Assembly (NCBI RefSeq): GCF_030824335.1
Contig: NZ_JAVBXX010000013.1
Location: 62,001-126,000, forward strand
Direction: 5' to 3'
DNA length: 64,000 nucleotides
From: Azonexus sp.
GTDB lineage: Bacteria > Pseudomonadota > Gammaproteobacteria > Burkholderiales > Rhodocyclaceae
Part shown: positions 1-9,393 of the stretch, piece by piece
Layout of the letters: every line of letters begins with the position of its first letter
How positions within the stretch are numbered: position 1 is the first letter of the stretch
The notes under the pieces: model-generated
What the model was told of the DNA's origin: nothing
What the model saw: the letters and a program-made list of their open reading frames with translations, nothing else
Database searches by the model: none
Position numbers and translations under genes: made by a program

Positions 1-56
1 TCTGATCGTATGAAAAGACACACGATAGCAGCGTAATTTTTCAGGAATGTTCAGGG

Positions 57-86
57 CAAAAATAAAGCCACCTCAGTGGGTGGCTC
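57..86 (-). terminator. Rho-independent terminator of tRNA-Arg
   Basis: Read on the minus strand, a GC-rich hairpin (AGCCACC pairing with GGTGGCT) is followed by TTTATTTTT. It lies just downstream of the tRNA-Arg 3' end. Confidence 0.75.
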
Positions 87-101
87 TATTTGTCAAATAA
101 C

Positions 102-178
102 TGGCCCGCCCGGCGCGATTCGAACGCACGACCCCTGCCTTCGGAGGGCAGTACTCTATCCAGCTGAGCTACGGGCGG
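102..178 (-). tRNA. tRNA-Arg (anticodon CCG)
   Basis: The minus strand folds as a full cloverleaf of 77 nt. The acceptor arms CCGCCCG and CGGGCGG pair perfectly. The D-arm begins GCTCAGCTGG, the anticodon stem-loop is CTGCC-CTCCGAA-GGCAG, and the T-loop is TTCGAAT. The 3' CCA is encoded. Anticodon CCG reads the arginine codon CGG. Confidence 0.95.
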
Positions 179-310
179 AAAGGCGTGATTCTAACCTCTT
201 GAAGGTACGCCGTCCATGCCGGTTTGCGGCTTATCTTGCGTCGGGCAAAGCCGCGGTGCCGGCAAAGGCGCTGGCTAAGCACAACAACGCCGATCAGACA
301 AACCCGTCTT

Positions 311-811
311 TCAGTCCAGCAAGGTGCGCGCTGCTTCGAAGCGCTGGGCAAAGTAGCGATTGGTCATTTGCTCGATGCGCACCCGGCCGTTGGTCGACGG
401 CGCATGAACAAAGCGCCCTTCACCAATATAAAGACCGACATGCGAGAAGGAACGATTCATGGTGTTAAAAAAAACCAGATCGCCGGGACGCAATTCATGG
501 CGTTCGACGGGCCGCCCACGCCGGGCGATGTCAGCCGCACTCCCCTGCACCTTGAGACCAGCCGCCTGATCGAAGATGTAGCTGACCATGCCGCTGCAGT
601 CGAGACCGGCTTCCGGATTCTTGCCGCCAAAACGGTAGCCGATATCGATCAATGACATGGCATACATCACCACCTCGGCGGCCTGGCCGCTGACCGCTCG
701 CGGGGCTTGGGTTATAGTTCTCTCGGCCAACGGCGGACGTGGTGCCGGGCTGCCGCAGGCAGCAAGCAACAGAACCGGGAACAGGACAGCGAGCAGCGAG
801 GAACGGCGCAT
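311..811 (-). CDS. NlpC/P60 family lipoprotein, probable murein endopeptidase
   Basis: A 166-aa protein with a lipoprotein signal peptide ending in LLLAAC, the lipidated cysteine being Cys19. A C-terminal NlpC/P60 domain follows. The catalytic cysteine is in DCSGM (Cys72), with histidines in SHVG (His124) and FVHAPS (His136) as the expected partners. The family cleaves peptide stems of peptidoglycan, usually the D-Glu to diaminopimelate bond. It should be an outer-membrane-anchored, Spr/NlpC-like cell-wall hydrolase. Single-gene unit, divergent from gabD. The function is inferred from family; the catalytic residues are visible. Confidence 0.88.
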   Translation of the reverse strand: MRRSSLLAVLFPVLLLAACGSPAPRPPLAERTITQAPRAVSGQAAEVVMYAMSLIDIGYRFGGKNPEAGLDCSGMVSYIFDQAAGLKVQGSAADIARRGRPVERHELRPGDLVFFNTMNRSFSHVGLYIGEGRFVHAPSTNGRVRIEQMTNRYFAQRFEAARTLLD

Positions 812-873
812 TGGTTAAAGCCATTTCTTGGAAGTAACGATAACTTAACGTTTTTACAGGATTTTTCAAGACC

Positions 874-2325
874 ATGAACTTGCAAAACAATGATCTTCTG
901 CGGTCGACCAACCTGATCGATGGAAAGTGGGTCGCTGCCGACAGTGGAAAAACGCTGACCGTCATCGACCCGGCAAGCGGTCAGGCCATCGCCGAAGTGC
1001 CGTGCTGCGGGATGGCTGAAACACGCCGCGCCATCGACGCGGCCAATGCCGCCTGGCCGGCCTGGAAAGCACTGACGGCACGGCGTCGGGCGCAATTGCT
1101 GCAAGCCTGGAACAAACTGATTCTCGACAATGCCGACGACCTGGCCCGCCTGATCACTGCCGAAGGCGGCAAGCCGCTGGCTGAAGCCAAGGGCGAAGTC
1201 ATTTACGGCGCGTCCTTTGCCGAATGGTTTGCCGAAGAAGGCAAGCGCACCTACGGCGAAAGCATTCCCAGCCCGGCGGCCAGCACGCGCCTGCTCGTCG
1301 TCAAGCAGCCGATCGGCGTCTGCGCCGCAATCACGCCGTGGAACTTCCCGCTTGCCATGATTACCCGCAAGGTTGCTCCGGCGCTGGCAGCGGGTTGTCC
1401 GGTCATTGTCAAACCGGCCGAATCGACCCCGCTGACCGCGCTGGCCCTCGCCGTGCTGGCTGAGCAGGCCGGTTTTCCAGCGGGCGTTTTCAACGTCGTC
1501 ACCGGCAATCCGGCGGAAATTGGCGGCGAACTCTGCGCCAACCCCATCGTCAGAAAGCTGTCGTTTACCGGGTCGACCGCAGTCGGCCGCCTGCTGATGG
1601 CCCAATGCGCACCGACAATCAAGAAACTGTCGCTCGAACTCGGCGGGAATGCCCCGTTCATCGTGTTCGACGATGCTGATGTCGATGCTGCGGTCGACGG
1701 CGCGATGGCGGCAAAATATCGCAACACCGGCCAGACCTGCGTGTGCGCCAACCGCTTCCTCGTGCAATCCGGCATTTACGAGCAATTTGCCGCCAAGTTC
1801 GCCGAAAAAAGCGCCCAGCTGAAAGTCGGGCCGGGCAGCGAGGCCGGCGTCACGCAAGGGCCGCTGATCAATGCCGCCGGTTTGAGCAAGGTCGAATCGC
1901 ATGTTGCCGATGCACTCGCCAAGGGCGCCCGCGTATTGTGTGGCGGCGCCCGCCACGAACGCGGCGGCAACTTCTTCCAGCCGACGGTACTGGCCGATGT
2001 GACGAAAGACATGAAAGTGGCACGCGAGGAAACCTTCGGCCCGCTCGCCCCGCTCTTCCGTTTCGACAGCGAAGCCGAAGCGGTAGCCATGGCCAACGAT
2101 ACCGAATTCGGCCTGGCCGCCTATTTCTTCACGCGCGACATCGGGCGTAGCTGGCGCGTTGGCGAAACGCTGGAATACGGCATGATCGGTGTCAATACCG
2201 GCATGATCTCGAACGAAGTCGCCCCGTTCGGCGGCATCAAGCAATCCGGCATCGGCCGCGAGGGATCGAAATACGGCATCGAGGAATATCTCGAGGTCAA
2301 ATATCTCTGCTTCGACGTGCGCTGA
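874..2325 (+). CDS. gabD: Succinate-semialdehyde dehydrogenase (NAD(P)+)
   Basis: A 483-aa aldehyde dehydrogenase of GabD length. The NAD(P)-binding motif TPWNFP is at about 154-159, the general base is Glu255 in LELGG, and the nucleophile is Cys289 in NTGQTC. The pattern AAKYRNTGQTCVCANR and the C-terminal GVNTGMISNEVAPFGGIKQSG are typical of GabD. It oxidises succinic semialdehyde to succinate in GABA or 4-hydroxybutyrate catabolism. A second cysteine two residues after the nucleophile is normal in GabD. The stop codon overlaps the next ATG by one base, so the two genes are probably co-translated. Confidence 0.93.
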   Translation: MNLQNNDLLRSTNLIDGKWVAADSGKTLTVIDPASGQAIAEVPCCGMAETRRAIDAANAAWPAWKALTARRRAQLLQAWNKLILDNADDLARLITAEGGKPLAEAKGEVIYGASFAEWFAEEGKRTYGESIPSPAASTRLLVVKQPIGVCAAITPWNFPLAMITRKVAPALAAGCPVIVKPAESTPLTALALAVLAEQAGFPAGVFNVVTGNPAEIGGELCANPIVRKLSFTGSTAVGRLLMAQCAPTIKKLSLELGGNAPFIVFDDADVDAAVDGAMAAKYRNTGQTCVCANRFLVQSGIYEQFAAKFAEKSAQLKVGPGSEAGVTQGPLINAAGLSKVESHVADALAKGARVLCGGARHERGGNFFQPTVLADVTKDMKVAREETFGPLAPLFRFDSEAEAVAMANDTEFGLAAYFFTRDIGRSWRVGETLEYGMIGVNTGMISNEVAPFGGIKQSGIGREGSKYGIEEYLEVKYLCFDVR

Positions 2326-2999
2326 TGAAATTCGTCCTGTTTGCCGCATTCCTGCTCTTGCTCTGGCTGGCCTGGCGCAAGTGGCAGCAGGCCGGACGCG
2401 CCCGCTTCATCGAAGACTTCGCGCTCGTTGAACGACTGGATCACCGGCTAGCCGCGCGGCGCCCCGAACTGGATGCGGCTCAGCGCGCCCAGGTATTCGA
2501 TGCCTTACGCGATTATTTCCGGATCTGCAACGCAGCCGGCCGGCGCATGGTCGCGATGCCGTCGCAGGCGGTGGACGATGCCTGGCACGAATTCATTCTG
2601 TTTACCCGGCAATACGACAGCTTCTGCCGCCGGGCTTTCGGCCGCTTCCTGCACCATACGCCGGCCGAAGCCATGGCGTCACCGCGGGTTGCCAGCGACA
2701 GCATCAAACGCAGTTGGCGACTGGCTTGCGCCCACGAAGGCATCGACCCGAAACAGCCGGCGCGGCTGCCTCGACTGTTTGCCATCGACGCTGCTTTGGG
2801 CATCGCCGGTGGTTTCGTTTATCAGCTCGACTGCCGCAGCGGTCACAACAGCGCCAGCGGCAGTGGTTTCTGTGCCAGCCACATCGGCTGCAGCAGCGGC
2901 TGCAGTGGCGATACGGGAAGTAGCGGCAACAGCGGAAATACCAGCGATGGAGATGCCGGCGATGGTGGCGGCGGAGGATGCGGCGGTGGCGGCGACTAA
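2325..2999 (+). CDS. Glycine-rich domain membrane protein
   Basis: A 224-aa protein with one N-terminal membrane segment (about residues 3-18). A soluble region carries the motif VDDAWHEFILFTRQY followed by FGRFLHHTP, as seen in bacterial glycine-rich-domain proteins related to the DUF1399/GRDP group. The C-terminal tail is low complexity, rich in Gly, Ser, Asp and Cys, and ends in a poly-glycine run. The exact function is unknown. It overlaps the gabD stop (TGATG) and converges on an SPFH protein. Glycine-rich membrane proteins and SPFH proteins are often neighbours in bacteria, which hints at a membrane-stress or membrane-organisation role; this is inference. Confidence 0.7.
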   Translation: MKFVLFAAFLLLLWLAWRKWQQAGRARFIEDFALVERLDHRLAARRPELDAAQRAQVFDALRDYFRICNAAGRRMVAMPSQAVDDAWHEFILFTRQYDSFCRRAFGRFLHHTPAEAMASPRVASDSIKRSWRLACAHEGIDPKQPARLPRLFAIDAALGIAGGFVYQLDCRSGHNSASGSGFCASHIGCSSGCSGDTGSSGNSGNTSDGDAGDGGGGGCGGGGD

Positions 3000-3020
3000 G
3001 CCGCCCACGCATTACTGCGG

Positions 3021-4031
3021 TCAACCGAGTTTTTTGAGTAATTCCGCTTTCTTCGCATCGAACTCGGCCTGGGCAAGTATTCCTTTTTCGACCAAGCCGT
3101 GCAGCTTTTCCAATGTCGCGACGATTTCATCGGCCGACAAGGTCGCCGCAGCGCCGCCATTACCTGGTGCCAAGGCACTCGCCATCGACTGGCCGACTAC
3201 CTGACCAAAACCGACCCCGGCGCCCAGACCAACGCCCATCGCGGCCAACCCGCCTTCGTTCTTCGCCGCATCGGGAATGCTGTTGGCGACCTGGAACTGC
3301 GTGTACCGCTGCATGTCGCCGATCATGTTCATGCCGATGCGTTGATCGAGCACTTTCTGCAATTCGTCGGGCAGGGAAAAGTTCTGCACGACCAGCGAAT
3401 CGAGTTGCAGGCCGAATTCGGCAAACAGCGGCGCCGCCTTCTCCCGCATGGCCTGACCCAGTTGATCCTGATTGGCCGCCAGATCAAGGAAGGGAATGGC
3501 CGAACTGGCAAACAGATCGCTCAGGCCGGCAACCAGACTATTGCGCAACTGGCCTTCGAGTTCCTCGCGCCCATAACGCTCACGCGTCCCGGACACCTTG
3601 CGATAGAAAATCTTCGGGTCAACGAGGTGCCAGGCATAAATACCGAAAGCGCGCAGGCGTACCGCGCCGAAATCCTTGTCGCGAATGACGATGGGCGTCG
3701 GCGTGCCCCATTTCTGATCGAGTTGCTGGCGCGTCGAGTAGAAATAAACGTCGCTCTTGAACGGCGAATCGAACAGCTTGTCCCAATTTTTCAGGTTGGT
3801 CAGCAGCGGCAAGGTATTGGTCGTCAGCCGGTAGCGGCCGGGTTCAAAGACGTCGGCAATTTGACCTTCGTCGACGAACAGCGCCAGCTGCGACTCGCGT
3901 ACCGTCAGGCTCGCGCCATTCTGGATTTCCATGTCCTGCATGGGATAGCGCCAGGCCAGCGTACCGTCATCCTCTTCGGTCCACGCCACAACATCGATGA
4001 ACTGCTTCTTGATGAAATCCATCAGGGACAT
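3021..4031 (-). CDS. SPFH domain protein with C-terminal SHOCT motif
   Basis: A 336-aa protein. The SPFH/band-7 core covers about residues 25-240; the start SLMDFIKKQFIDVVAW and the stretch FEPGRYRLTTNTLPLL are typical of the YdjI/virion-core-protein subgroup. A Gly/Ala-rich linker follows, then a C-terminal SHOCT motif in which short helices carry LEKLHGLVEKGILAQAEFD. Such proteins are membrane-associated scaffolds, and the SHOCT tail suggests oligomerisation. There is no N-terminal membrane anchor. It converges on the glycine-rich protein with 21 bp between the stops. Confidence 0.85.
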   Translation of the reverse strand: MSLMDFIKKQFIDVVAWTEEDDGTLAWRYPMQDMEIQNGASLTVRESQLALFVDEGQIADVFEPGRYRLTTNTLPLLTNLKNWDKLFDSPFKSDVYFYSTRQQLDQKWGTPTPIVIRDKDFGAVRLRAFGIYAWHLVDPKIFYRKVSGTRERYGREELEGQLRNSLVAGLSDLFASSAIPFLDLAANQDQLGQAMREKAAPLFAEFGLQLDSLVVQNFSLPDELQKVLDQRIGMNMIGDMQRYTQFQVANSIPDAAKNEGGLAAMGVGLGAGVGFGQVVGQSMASALAPGNGGAAATLSADEIVATLEKLHGLVEKGILAQAEFDAKKAELLKKLG

Positions 4032-4062
4032 GCGTTTCTCCTTGGCGACGACTTGCTTGGAT

Positions 4063-4779
4063 TCAGGTTTGACGAGCCATTTCCTTCAACCCGTACAGCG
4101 GCAGATTCTCCATCTGTACAGCCGGCATGGCAAGGTGCTGCGCCAGCATGGGCGCGTTGCCGCCGGACAGCAGGCAATGCCGTTCGCCAATCGGCAAGCG
4201 CTGCCAGGCCCGCTCGATGGCACCGGCCTGGGCCTCGATGGCACCGCTGACGATGGCGTCCTCGGTATTGCGCGGCAAGCCGGCATATTGCCCGTCGGCG
4301 AAAGGCAGCGCGGCGGTATCGCGGGCCAGTGCCGACAACATCAGGTGCTGGCCGGGCAAGATGAAACCGCCGAGGAAATTGCCCCCGGCATCCAGCGTAT
4401 CGATCGTCGTCGCTGTTCCCGCCATGACCACCAACAGCGCGCCAGCATAAAGACTGCGCGCACCGATCAAGGCGCACCAGCGGTCAACGCCCAGCCGTTC
4501 GGGATATTGGTAATGACTACGCACCCCGCACGCAGCGGCCGAACTGCGCACGACCTCGATGGATTCGGCCCAGGCTGCCAGTCCCTGGCGAATATTGGCC
4601 TCGGCGGCGGGGCCGGCCACATTGGCCAGCATGATGCGCGTCGGCGTCGACCAGCGGGCAACCAACTGCCCAAGCGCCGGCCAGTCAGCATGCACCAGTG
4701 CACCGCTGTCCAACCAAACACCGTCGGCCCAAAGACCATACTTGATGCGGCTATTGCCGCTGTCCAGACAGAGAATCAT
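4063..4779 (-). CDS. coaX: Type III pantothenate kinase
   Basis: A 238-aa CoaX-type kinase that phosphorylates pantothenate, the first step of coenzyme A synthesis. It shows the N-terminal phosphate-binding loop DSGNSRIKYG (residues 6-15), the central GVDRW motif, and ATTIDTLDAGGNFLGG, which holds the family's second acidic motif. The start codon overlaps the birA stop in an ATGA arrangement. The birA-coaX pair is common in betaproteobacteria. Confidence 0.93.
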   Translation of the reverse strand: MILCLDSGNSRIKYGLWADGVWLDSGALVHADWPALGQLVARWSTPTRIMLANVAGPAAEANIRQGLAAWAESIEVVRSSAAACGVRSHYQYPERLGVDRWCALIGARSLYAGALLVVMAGTATTIDTLDAGGNFLGGFILPGQHLMLSALARDTAALPFADGQYAGLPRNTEDAIVSGAIEAQAGAIERAWQRLPIGERHCLLSGGNAPMLAQHLAMPAVQMENLPLYGLKEMARQT

Positions 4780-5591
4780 GCGGCACGCAGACTGAGGTCG
4801 CCGGCCAGTATGCGTTCGATGCCCACCGACGTTTCGAGCAGCAGCGCGCCATCGTCATCGACCCCGCGACAAATGCCGCTGCGGCTGTGCTCGCCATCGG
4901 CCAGCAGATGCACCGGATGATCCTGCCAGGCATGCCGGGACTGCCATTCGTTTTTCAGGCCGGCAAAGCCGTTGACCGCAAAAGTATCGAGTACCTCGAT
5001 CAAGGCCAGCAAAATCGCCGCCAACACGGCATGACGATCGACCGGACCGGCCAGCGTCTGATCCAGACCGGCCGCCGCTTGCGCTAATTCAGCTTCCGGC
5101 GTTTGCAAATTCAGACCGATACCGATGCACACCTGGACGCCACGCCGGTCACTCGACAGTTCAATCAATATCCCGGCCAGTTTGGCGAACTTGTCGCCAA
5201 GTTGTGCCGAATTCACGCGGTCATTCTCGAACAAAACGTCGTTCGGCCATTTGAGACGCACACCGCGGGCCCCCAGACTTTCCAGCCCGCGCGCCACAGC
5301 CACGCCAACCGCCAGCGACAAGCCGGACAAACCGGCAGCGCTGCCCGGAATACGCCACAACAGGGAAAAAGTCAGACTCGATGCCGGCCCGGAAAGCCAT
5401 TGCCGACCGCGCCGGCCACGCCCGGCACTTTGCTCGTCGGCGACAATCACCGTGCCCGACGGCGCGCCCCGCTCGGCCCGACGCAACAATTCGCTGCTGG
5501 TCGAATCACAGGCAGCGAGGGCATCAACATCAAAACGCCCGGCCTGGGTTCCCAGCCGGGTCTTGAGCAAGACAGGATCGATCAGAGGCAT
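4776..5591 (-). CDS. birA: Biotin--[acetyl-CoA-carboxylase] ligase
   Basis: A 271-aa biotin protein ligase that makes biotinyl-AMP and attaches biotin to the acetyl-CoA carboxylase carrier protein. The signature GRGRRGR is at 57-63 and KWPNDV at 114-119. There is no N-terminal winged-helix domain, so this is a ligase-only (class I) enzyme and should not repress biotin genes. It lies 9 bp downstream of ntrC and overlaps coaX by 4 bp. Confidence 0.93.
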   Translation of the reverse strand: MPLIDPVLLKTRLGTQAGRFDVDALAACDSTSSELLRRAERGAPSGTVIVADEQSAGRGRRGRQWLSGPASSLTFSLLWRIPGSAAGLSGLSLAVGVAVARGLESLGARGVRLKWPNDVLFENDRVNSAQLGDKFAKLAGILIELSSDRRGVQVCIGIGLNLQTPEAELAQAAAGLDQTLAGPVDRHAVLAAILLALIEVLDTFAVNGFAGLKNEWQSRHAWQDHPVHLLADGEHSRSGICRGVDDDGALLLETSVGIERILAGDLSLRAA

Positions 5592-5600
5592 CGCGAGATT

Positions 5601-7013
5601 CTACTCTCCCGCTGCCTCCTTGCCGCCATCGATCCCCAGATCGGCGATCTTGCGCGTGATGGTATTGCGCCCGATACCCAATGCCTGCGCCGCCTCGATC
5701 CGCCGGCCGCCGGTATGGGCCAGGGCACGCGAAATCAGGATGCGCTCGAAGGTCTGCGACAACACGCCATGCACATCGGGCACGCCGCGCGCCAGCAGGC
5801 GGTCAACCTCGCCTTCGAGGGATTTTTCCCAGTCGCCGGCCAGCATTTGCGGTGGCGCTTCGCGCAATTCGCTAGGCAGATCGCCGATTTCCACCTGCTG
5901 CCCCGGCGCCATGACGGTCAGCCAGTGGCACAGGTTTTCCAGTTGCCGGACATTGCCCTGAAAGTCCAGACCGCACAAATATTTCAATGCCGGCTCGGAC
6001 AGGCGCTTGGTTTCGACACCCAGTTCGCGGGCACTTTTTTGCAGGAAATGCCGGGTCAGCAGTGGCACGTCCTCGCGCCGCTCGCGCAGCGACGGCAGAC
6101 GGATGCGAATCACGTTCAGACGATGGAACAGGTCTTCCCGGAACAAACCATCCTTGACCCGGCTTTCCAGATTCTGGTGCGTTGCGGCAATCACCCGGAC
6201 ATTGGCCTTGATCGGCGAATGGCCGCCGACTCGATAGAAGTGGCCGTCGGACAGCACGCGCAGCAAACGAGTCTGCAACTCGGACGGCATGTCGCCGATT
6301 TCGTCGAGGAACAGCGTACCGCCCTCGGCCTGTTCGAAGCGGCCGCGCCGCTGCGCCTGGGCACCGGTAAAGGCGCCGCGTTCGTGGCCGAACAGTTCGG
6401 ACTCCAGCAAATCCTTCGGAATGGCTGCCGTGTTGATCGCCACAAAAGGCCGCTCAGCGCGCGGGCTGTGTCGGTGCAGGGCACGGGCGACCAGTTCCTT
6501 GCCGGAACCGGACTCCCCGGTAATTAGCACGGTGGCATGCGACAGCGCGAGCCGGCCGATGGCACGAAACACTTCCTGCATGGCTGGCGCTTGCCCGAGA
6601 ATCTCCGGCACCAGCCCCTCTTCCTCAGCCGCACCGATCTGGTGCATCGACTCGTCAATCGCTCGACGGATCAATTCCAGTGCCTGATCGACATCAAACG
6701 GTTTGGGCAGATATTCGAACGCACCGCCTTGAAACGCCGCGACCGCGCTTTCCAGATCGGAATAGGCGGTCATGATGATGACCGGCACACCCGGATGGCG
6801 GGTCTTCACTTCCTGCAGCAACTCCAGTCCCGACTGGCCAGGCATGCGGATATCGGACACCAGCACCTGCGGCGGCTCGCCGCCGGCCTCCAGACAGGCA
6901 ATGGCTTCGCTGGCCGAGGCATAGCTTTCGAAGGCAATACCTTCACGGGACAACGTCTTTTCCAGCACCCAGCGTATCGAACGATCATCGTCCACAATCC
7001 AGACCGGTTTCAT
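5601..7013 (-). CDS. ntrC: Nitrogen regulation response regulator NtrC
   Basis: A 470-aa sigma-54 activator. Receiver domain at 1-120 with phospho-acceptor Asp54 in SDIRMPG. AAA+ domain with Walker A GESGSGKE at 166-173 and the sigma-54 contact loop GAFTGA at 213-218. The C-terminal Fis-type helix-turn-helix includes EAAQALGIGRNTITRKI. When phosphorylated by NtrB it binds enhancers and activates sigma-54 promoters such as that of glnA, also in this window. It lies 48 bp downstream of ntrB on the same strand. Confidence 0.95.
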   Translation of the reverse strand: MKPVWIVDDDRSIRWVLEKTLSREGIAFESYASASEAIACLEAGGEPPQVLVSDIRMPGQSGLELLQEVKTRHPGVPVIIMTAYSDLESAVAAFQGGAFEYLPKPFDVDQALELIRRAIDESMHQIGAAEEEGLVPEILGQAPAMQEVFRAIGRLALSHATVLITGESGSGKELVARALHRHSPRAERPFVAINTAAIPKDLLESELFGHERGAFTGAQAQRRGRFEQAEGGTLFLDEIGDMPSELQTRLLRVLSDGHFYRVGGHSPIKANVRVIAATHQNLESRVKDGLFREDLFHRLNVIRIRLPSLRERREDVPLLTRHFLQKSARELGVETKRLSEPALKYLCGLDFQGNVRQLENLCHWLTVMAPGQQVEIGDLPSELREAPPQMLAGDWEKSLEGEVDRLLARGVPDVHGVLSQTFERILISRALAHTGGRRIEAAQALGIGRNTITRKIADLGIDGGKEAAGE

Positions 7014-7061
7014 CGTGATTTGTCTCTTTCTATCTGCATATTACGCAAGTAAAAGCAAAAG

Positions 7062-8135
7062 TCAGACCGGCTCAACCGGCAGGCGCAGCGTAAATACCGT
7101 TTGCCCCGGTCGACTCTGGCAATCGATGCTGCCGTGATGGTGCTGAATGAAGTTCTGGGCGATGGTCAGACCTAGCCCGTTACCGCCCTCACGACCGGAA
7201 ACCAGCGGGTAGAACATGCGCTCACGAATGACTTCCGGGATCCCTGGGCCGTTATCGATGACCTTGATTTCCATGGCCAGGCGATAGCGCTTCTTGGCCA
7301 ACGTGACCTGCCGCAAGGCACGCGTCCGCAGGATGATTTCACCCTGCCCGGCCATCGCTTGCGCTGCATTGCGCCCGATATTCAGGACCGCCTGGATGAG
7401 TTGTTCGCGATCCCCGACCAGCTCCGGCAGGCTGGTGTCGTAATCGCGTTGTACATGCAGGCCTTCGGAAAATTCGGCGGTCAGCAAGCTGCGCACGCGC
7501 TCGAGAATTTCATGGATATTGACCGTTGCCGGCAGCATCGCCCGATGCGGCGTGAGCAGTCGCTGCATCAAATCCTGCAGGCGATCCGCCTCCTTTATGA
7601 TGACCTGGGTATATTCCTTCAGTGACGGCGCATTGGACAGACCGGCGAGCTCATGCTCGAGCAATTGCGCTGCACCGCGAATTCCACCCAGCGGATTCTT
7701 GATTTCGTGCGCCAGATTGCGGATCAATTCACGATTTGCCTGCTGCTGCTCAAGCAATCGCTCTTCACGCGTTGCTGCCAGATGATGGTCGATCGGCTGC
7801 AATTCGAGCAGCAGGCGCATGCCGGCCGCGATATCCGGACGTAGCGGGGTCACCGTGCAGTTCAGATGCAGCATCTCGCCATCCGCCCGCCCTAGTGCGA
7901 TGTTTTGCCCGGTATAACCCCAGTTGTTGTGCAGCCCGTTATCAATGGCCGACTGCAGGGTTGATGAGCACTTGCAGACCTCACCCAATCGGCGGCCCAG
8001 AACGGCCCGACTACTCACGGCGAGCAGGTTTTCCCCGGCCGGGTTGAGGTAGCGGATATTTTGTCCGTCATCGATCAACAGGACTGCGGAAGCCAGCAAA
8101 TCCAGCCCGGCAAAATTGGCATGTGTCACGTTCAT
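7062..8135 (-). CDS. ntrB: Nitrogen regulation sensor histidine kinase NtrB
   Basis: A 357-aa soluble kinase. The N-terminal PAS domain (about 10-110) is followed by a HisKA domain with phospho-acceptor His143 in LAHEIKNPLGG. The HATPase domain carries DNGPGIP and NGLGLTIAQN. The lack of membrane segments and the NPLGGIRGAAQLLEHEL stretch are diagnostic of NtrB/GlnL. Its kinase and phosphatase activities are normally set by PII proteins according to glutamine level. It forms an operon with ntrC. Confidence 0.95.
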   Translation of the reverse strand: MNVTHANFAGLDLLASAVLLIDDGQNIRYLNPAGENLLAVSSRAVLGRRLGEVCKCSSTLQSAIDNGLHNNWGYTGQNIALGRADGEMLHLNCTVTPLRPDIAAGMRLLLELQPIDHHLAATREERLLEQQQANRELIRNLAHEIKNPLGGIRGAAQLLEHELAGLSNAPSLKEYTQVIIKEADRLQDLMQRLLTPHRAMLPATVNIHEILERVRSLLTAEFSEGLHVQRDYDTSLPELVGDREQLIQAVLNIGRNAAQAMAGQGEIILRTRALRQVTLAKKRYRLAMEIKVIDNGPGIPEVIRERMFYPLVSGREGGNGLGLTIAQNFIQHHHGSIDCQSRPGQTVFTLRLPVEPV

Positions 8136-8283
8136 GATGCTATTTCTGCAATAACTGCCGCGAACTGCCGGGCCTCGGAACAGGAAGCACCACCTATCCT
8201 GAAGGCATTACCCCTCCAAGACATTGCTTGCTTTAATGACCAAGCACTCACTATCATCCAAAGACTCCTTTTGACCTAACCCC

Positions 8284-9381
8284 ATGCGCCCCGCCGAACG
8301 TTTTTTCCTACCCCTGCTGTTTGCCGCCCTGGGTTTACTGCCGGGCTGCAACCGAGACACAACGCCCACGGACATCAACCGCACCGTTTTAGTGCATGTT
8401 GCCACAGACGCACCATCGAAGGGCAGCGTCTTTACCGGGGAGGTGCGTGCCAGACACGAAGTAGAACTGGCTTTCCGCGTGGGTGGAAAAATTGTCGCCC
8501 GATTGGCGGATACCGGTAGCGAAATCCGTGCCGGCCAACCGCTGGCCCGCCTTGACCCAACGGACCTTCAGTTGGCCGCCAGCGCAACCGCCGCACAATT
8601 GAGCGCAGCAGAAAGCGAAGTCGCCACCAGTGCAGCCGAACGTGAACGCTACGCCGACCTGCTGAGCAAGAAATTCGTCAGCCAAGCTGCCTACGACGCC
8701 CGTCTGCATGCCTTCAACAGTGCCCGCGCCCGCCTTGAACAGGCGCAGGCGCAACGCCGCATCAGCAGCAACCAGGCCGACTACGGCACCTTGAGCAGCG
8801 AATTCCCTGCCGTGATCAGCGCGGTTCTGGCCGATGCCGGACAGGTTGTCGCCGCCGGACAAGCCGTTTTCCGGGTCGCCCGCCCGGAAGAAAAGGAAAT
8901 CCAGATTGCCGTCCCGGAAAGCCGGATCGACGAAATCCGGGCGGTGCAGAATTTTGCGGTCCACCTGTGGGCCGATCCGAAAACCATCATCGCCGGCCGC
9001 TTGCGTGAATTGGGTGCGGTGGCCGATGCGCAGACACGCACCTATCCGGCCCGCATCCGTCTGATCGATCCTCCACCCCAGGTGCGCCTGGGCATGACCG
9101 CCCGTGTCATGCCGGAGAGCACAGACAAGCCGACCCAGGCATTACCGCTGATTCCGCTGGCCGCACTTGGCGACCAGGGCAAAGGGCCGTTCGTCTGGGT
9201 GGTCAAGGCAGGCAAACTGGAGCGACGAGCGGTTCGCGTCGGCGAATTCAGGGAAGACGGCGTCAGCATTGCCGAGGGCCTGCAGGCGGGCGAGTCCGTC
9301 GTCGTTGCCGGGATTTCCCACCTCGCTGATGGCCAGGCCGTCATCGCCAAAATCGCGCCCGCGCCGGCTGCCCAGCGATAA
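8284..9381 (+). CDS. RND efflux periplasmic adaptor (membrane fusion lipoprotein)
   Basis: A 365-aa adaptor with a lipoprotein signal ending LLPGC (Cys22). The layout is that of AcrA/MexA-like proteins: a barrel-sandwich half (VELAFRVGGKIVARL), an alpha-hairpin at about 95-165 rich in Ala/Glu/Arg, and beta-barrel and membrane-proximal domains at the C-terminus. It should link the inner-membrane pump encoded next to an outer-membrane TolC-like channel, none of which is encoded nearby. It ends 12 bp before the pump gene. Confidence 0.88.
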   Translation: MRPAERFFLPLLFAALGLLPGCNRDTTPTDINRTVLVHVATDAPSKGSVFTGEVRARHEVELAFRVGGKIVARLADTGSEIRAGQPLARLDPTDLQLAASATAAQLSAAESEVATSAAERERYADLLSKKFVSQAAYDARLHAFNSARARLEQAQAQRRISSNQADYGTLSSEFPAVISAVLADAGQVVAAGQAVFRVARPEEKEIQIAVPESRIDEIRAVQNFAVHLWADPKTIIAGRLRELGAVADAQTRTYPARIRLIDPPPQVRLGMTARVMPESTDKPTQALPLIPLAALGDQGKGPFVWVVKAGKLERRAVRVGEFREDGVSIAEGLQAGESVVVAGISHLADGQAVIAKIAPAPAAQR

Positions 9382-9393
9382 AGGAACCCTGCA

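Noticed and set aside
712..2349. 545-codon frame antisense to gabD
   Set aside because: It exactly shadows a well-conserved aldehyde dehydrogenase and has no recognisable domains; typical of G+C-rich DNA.
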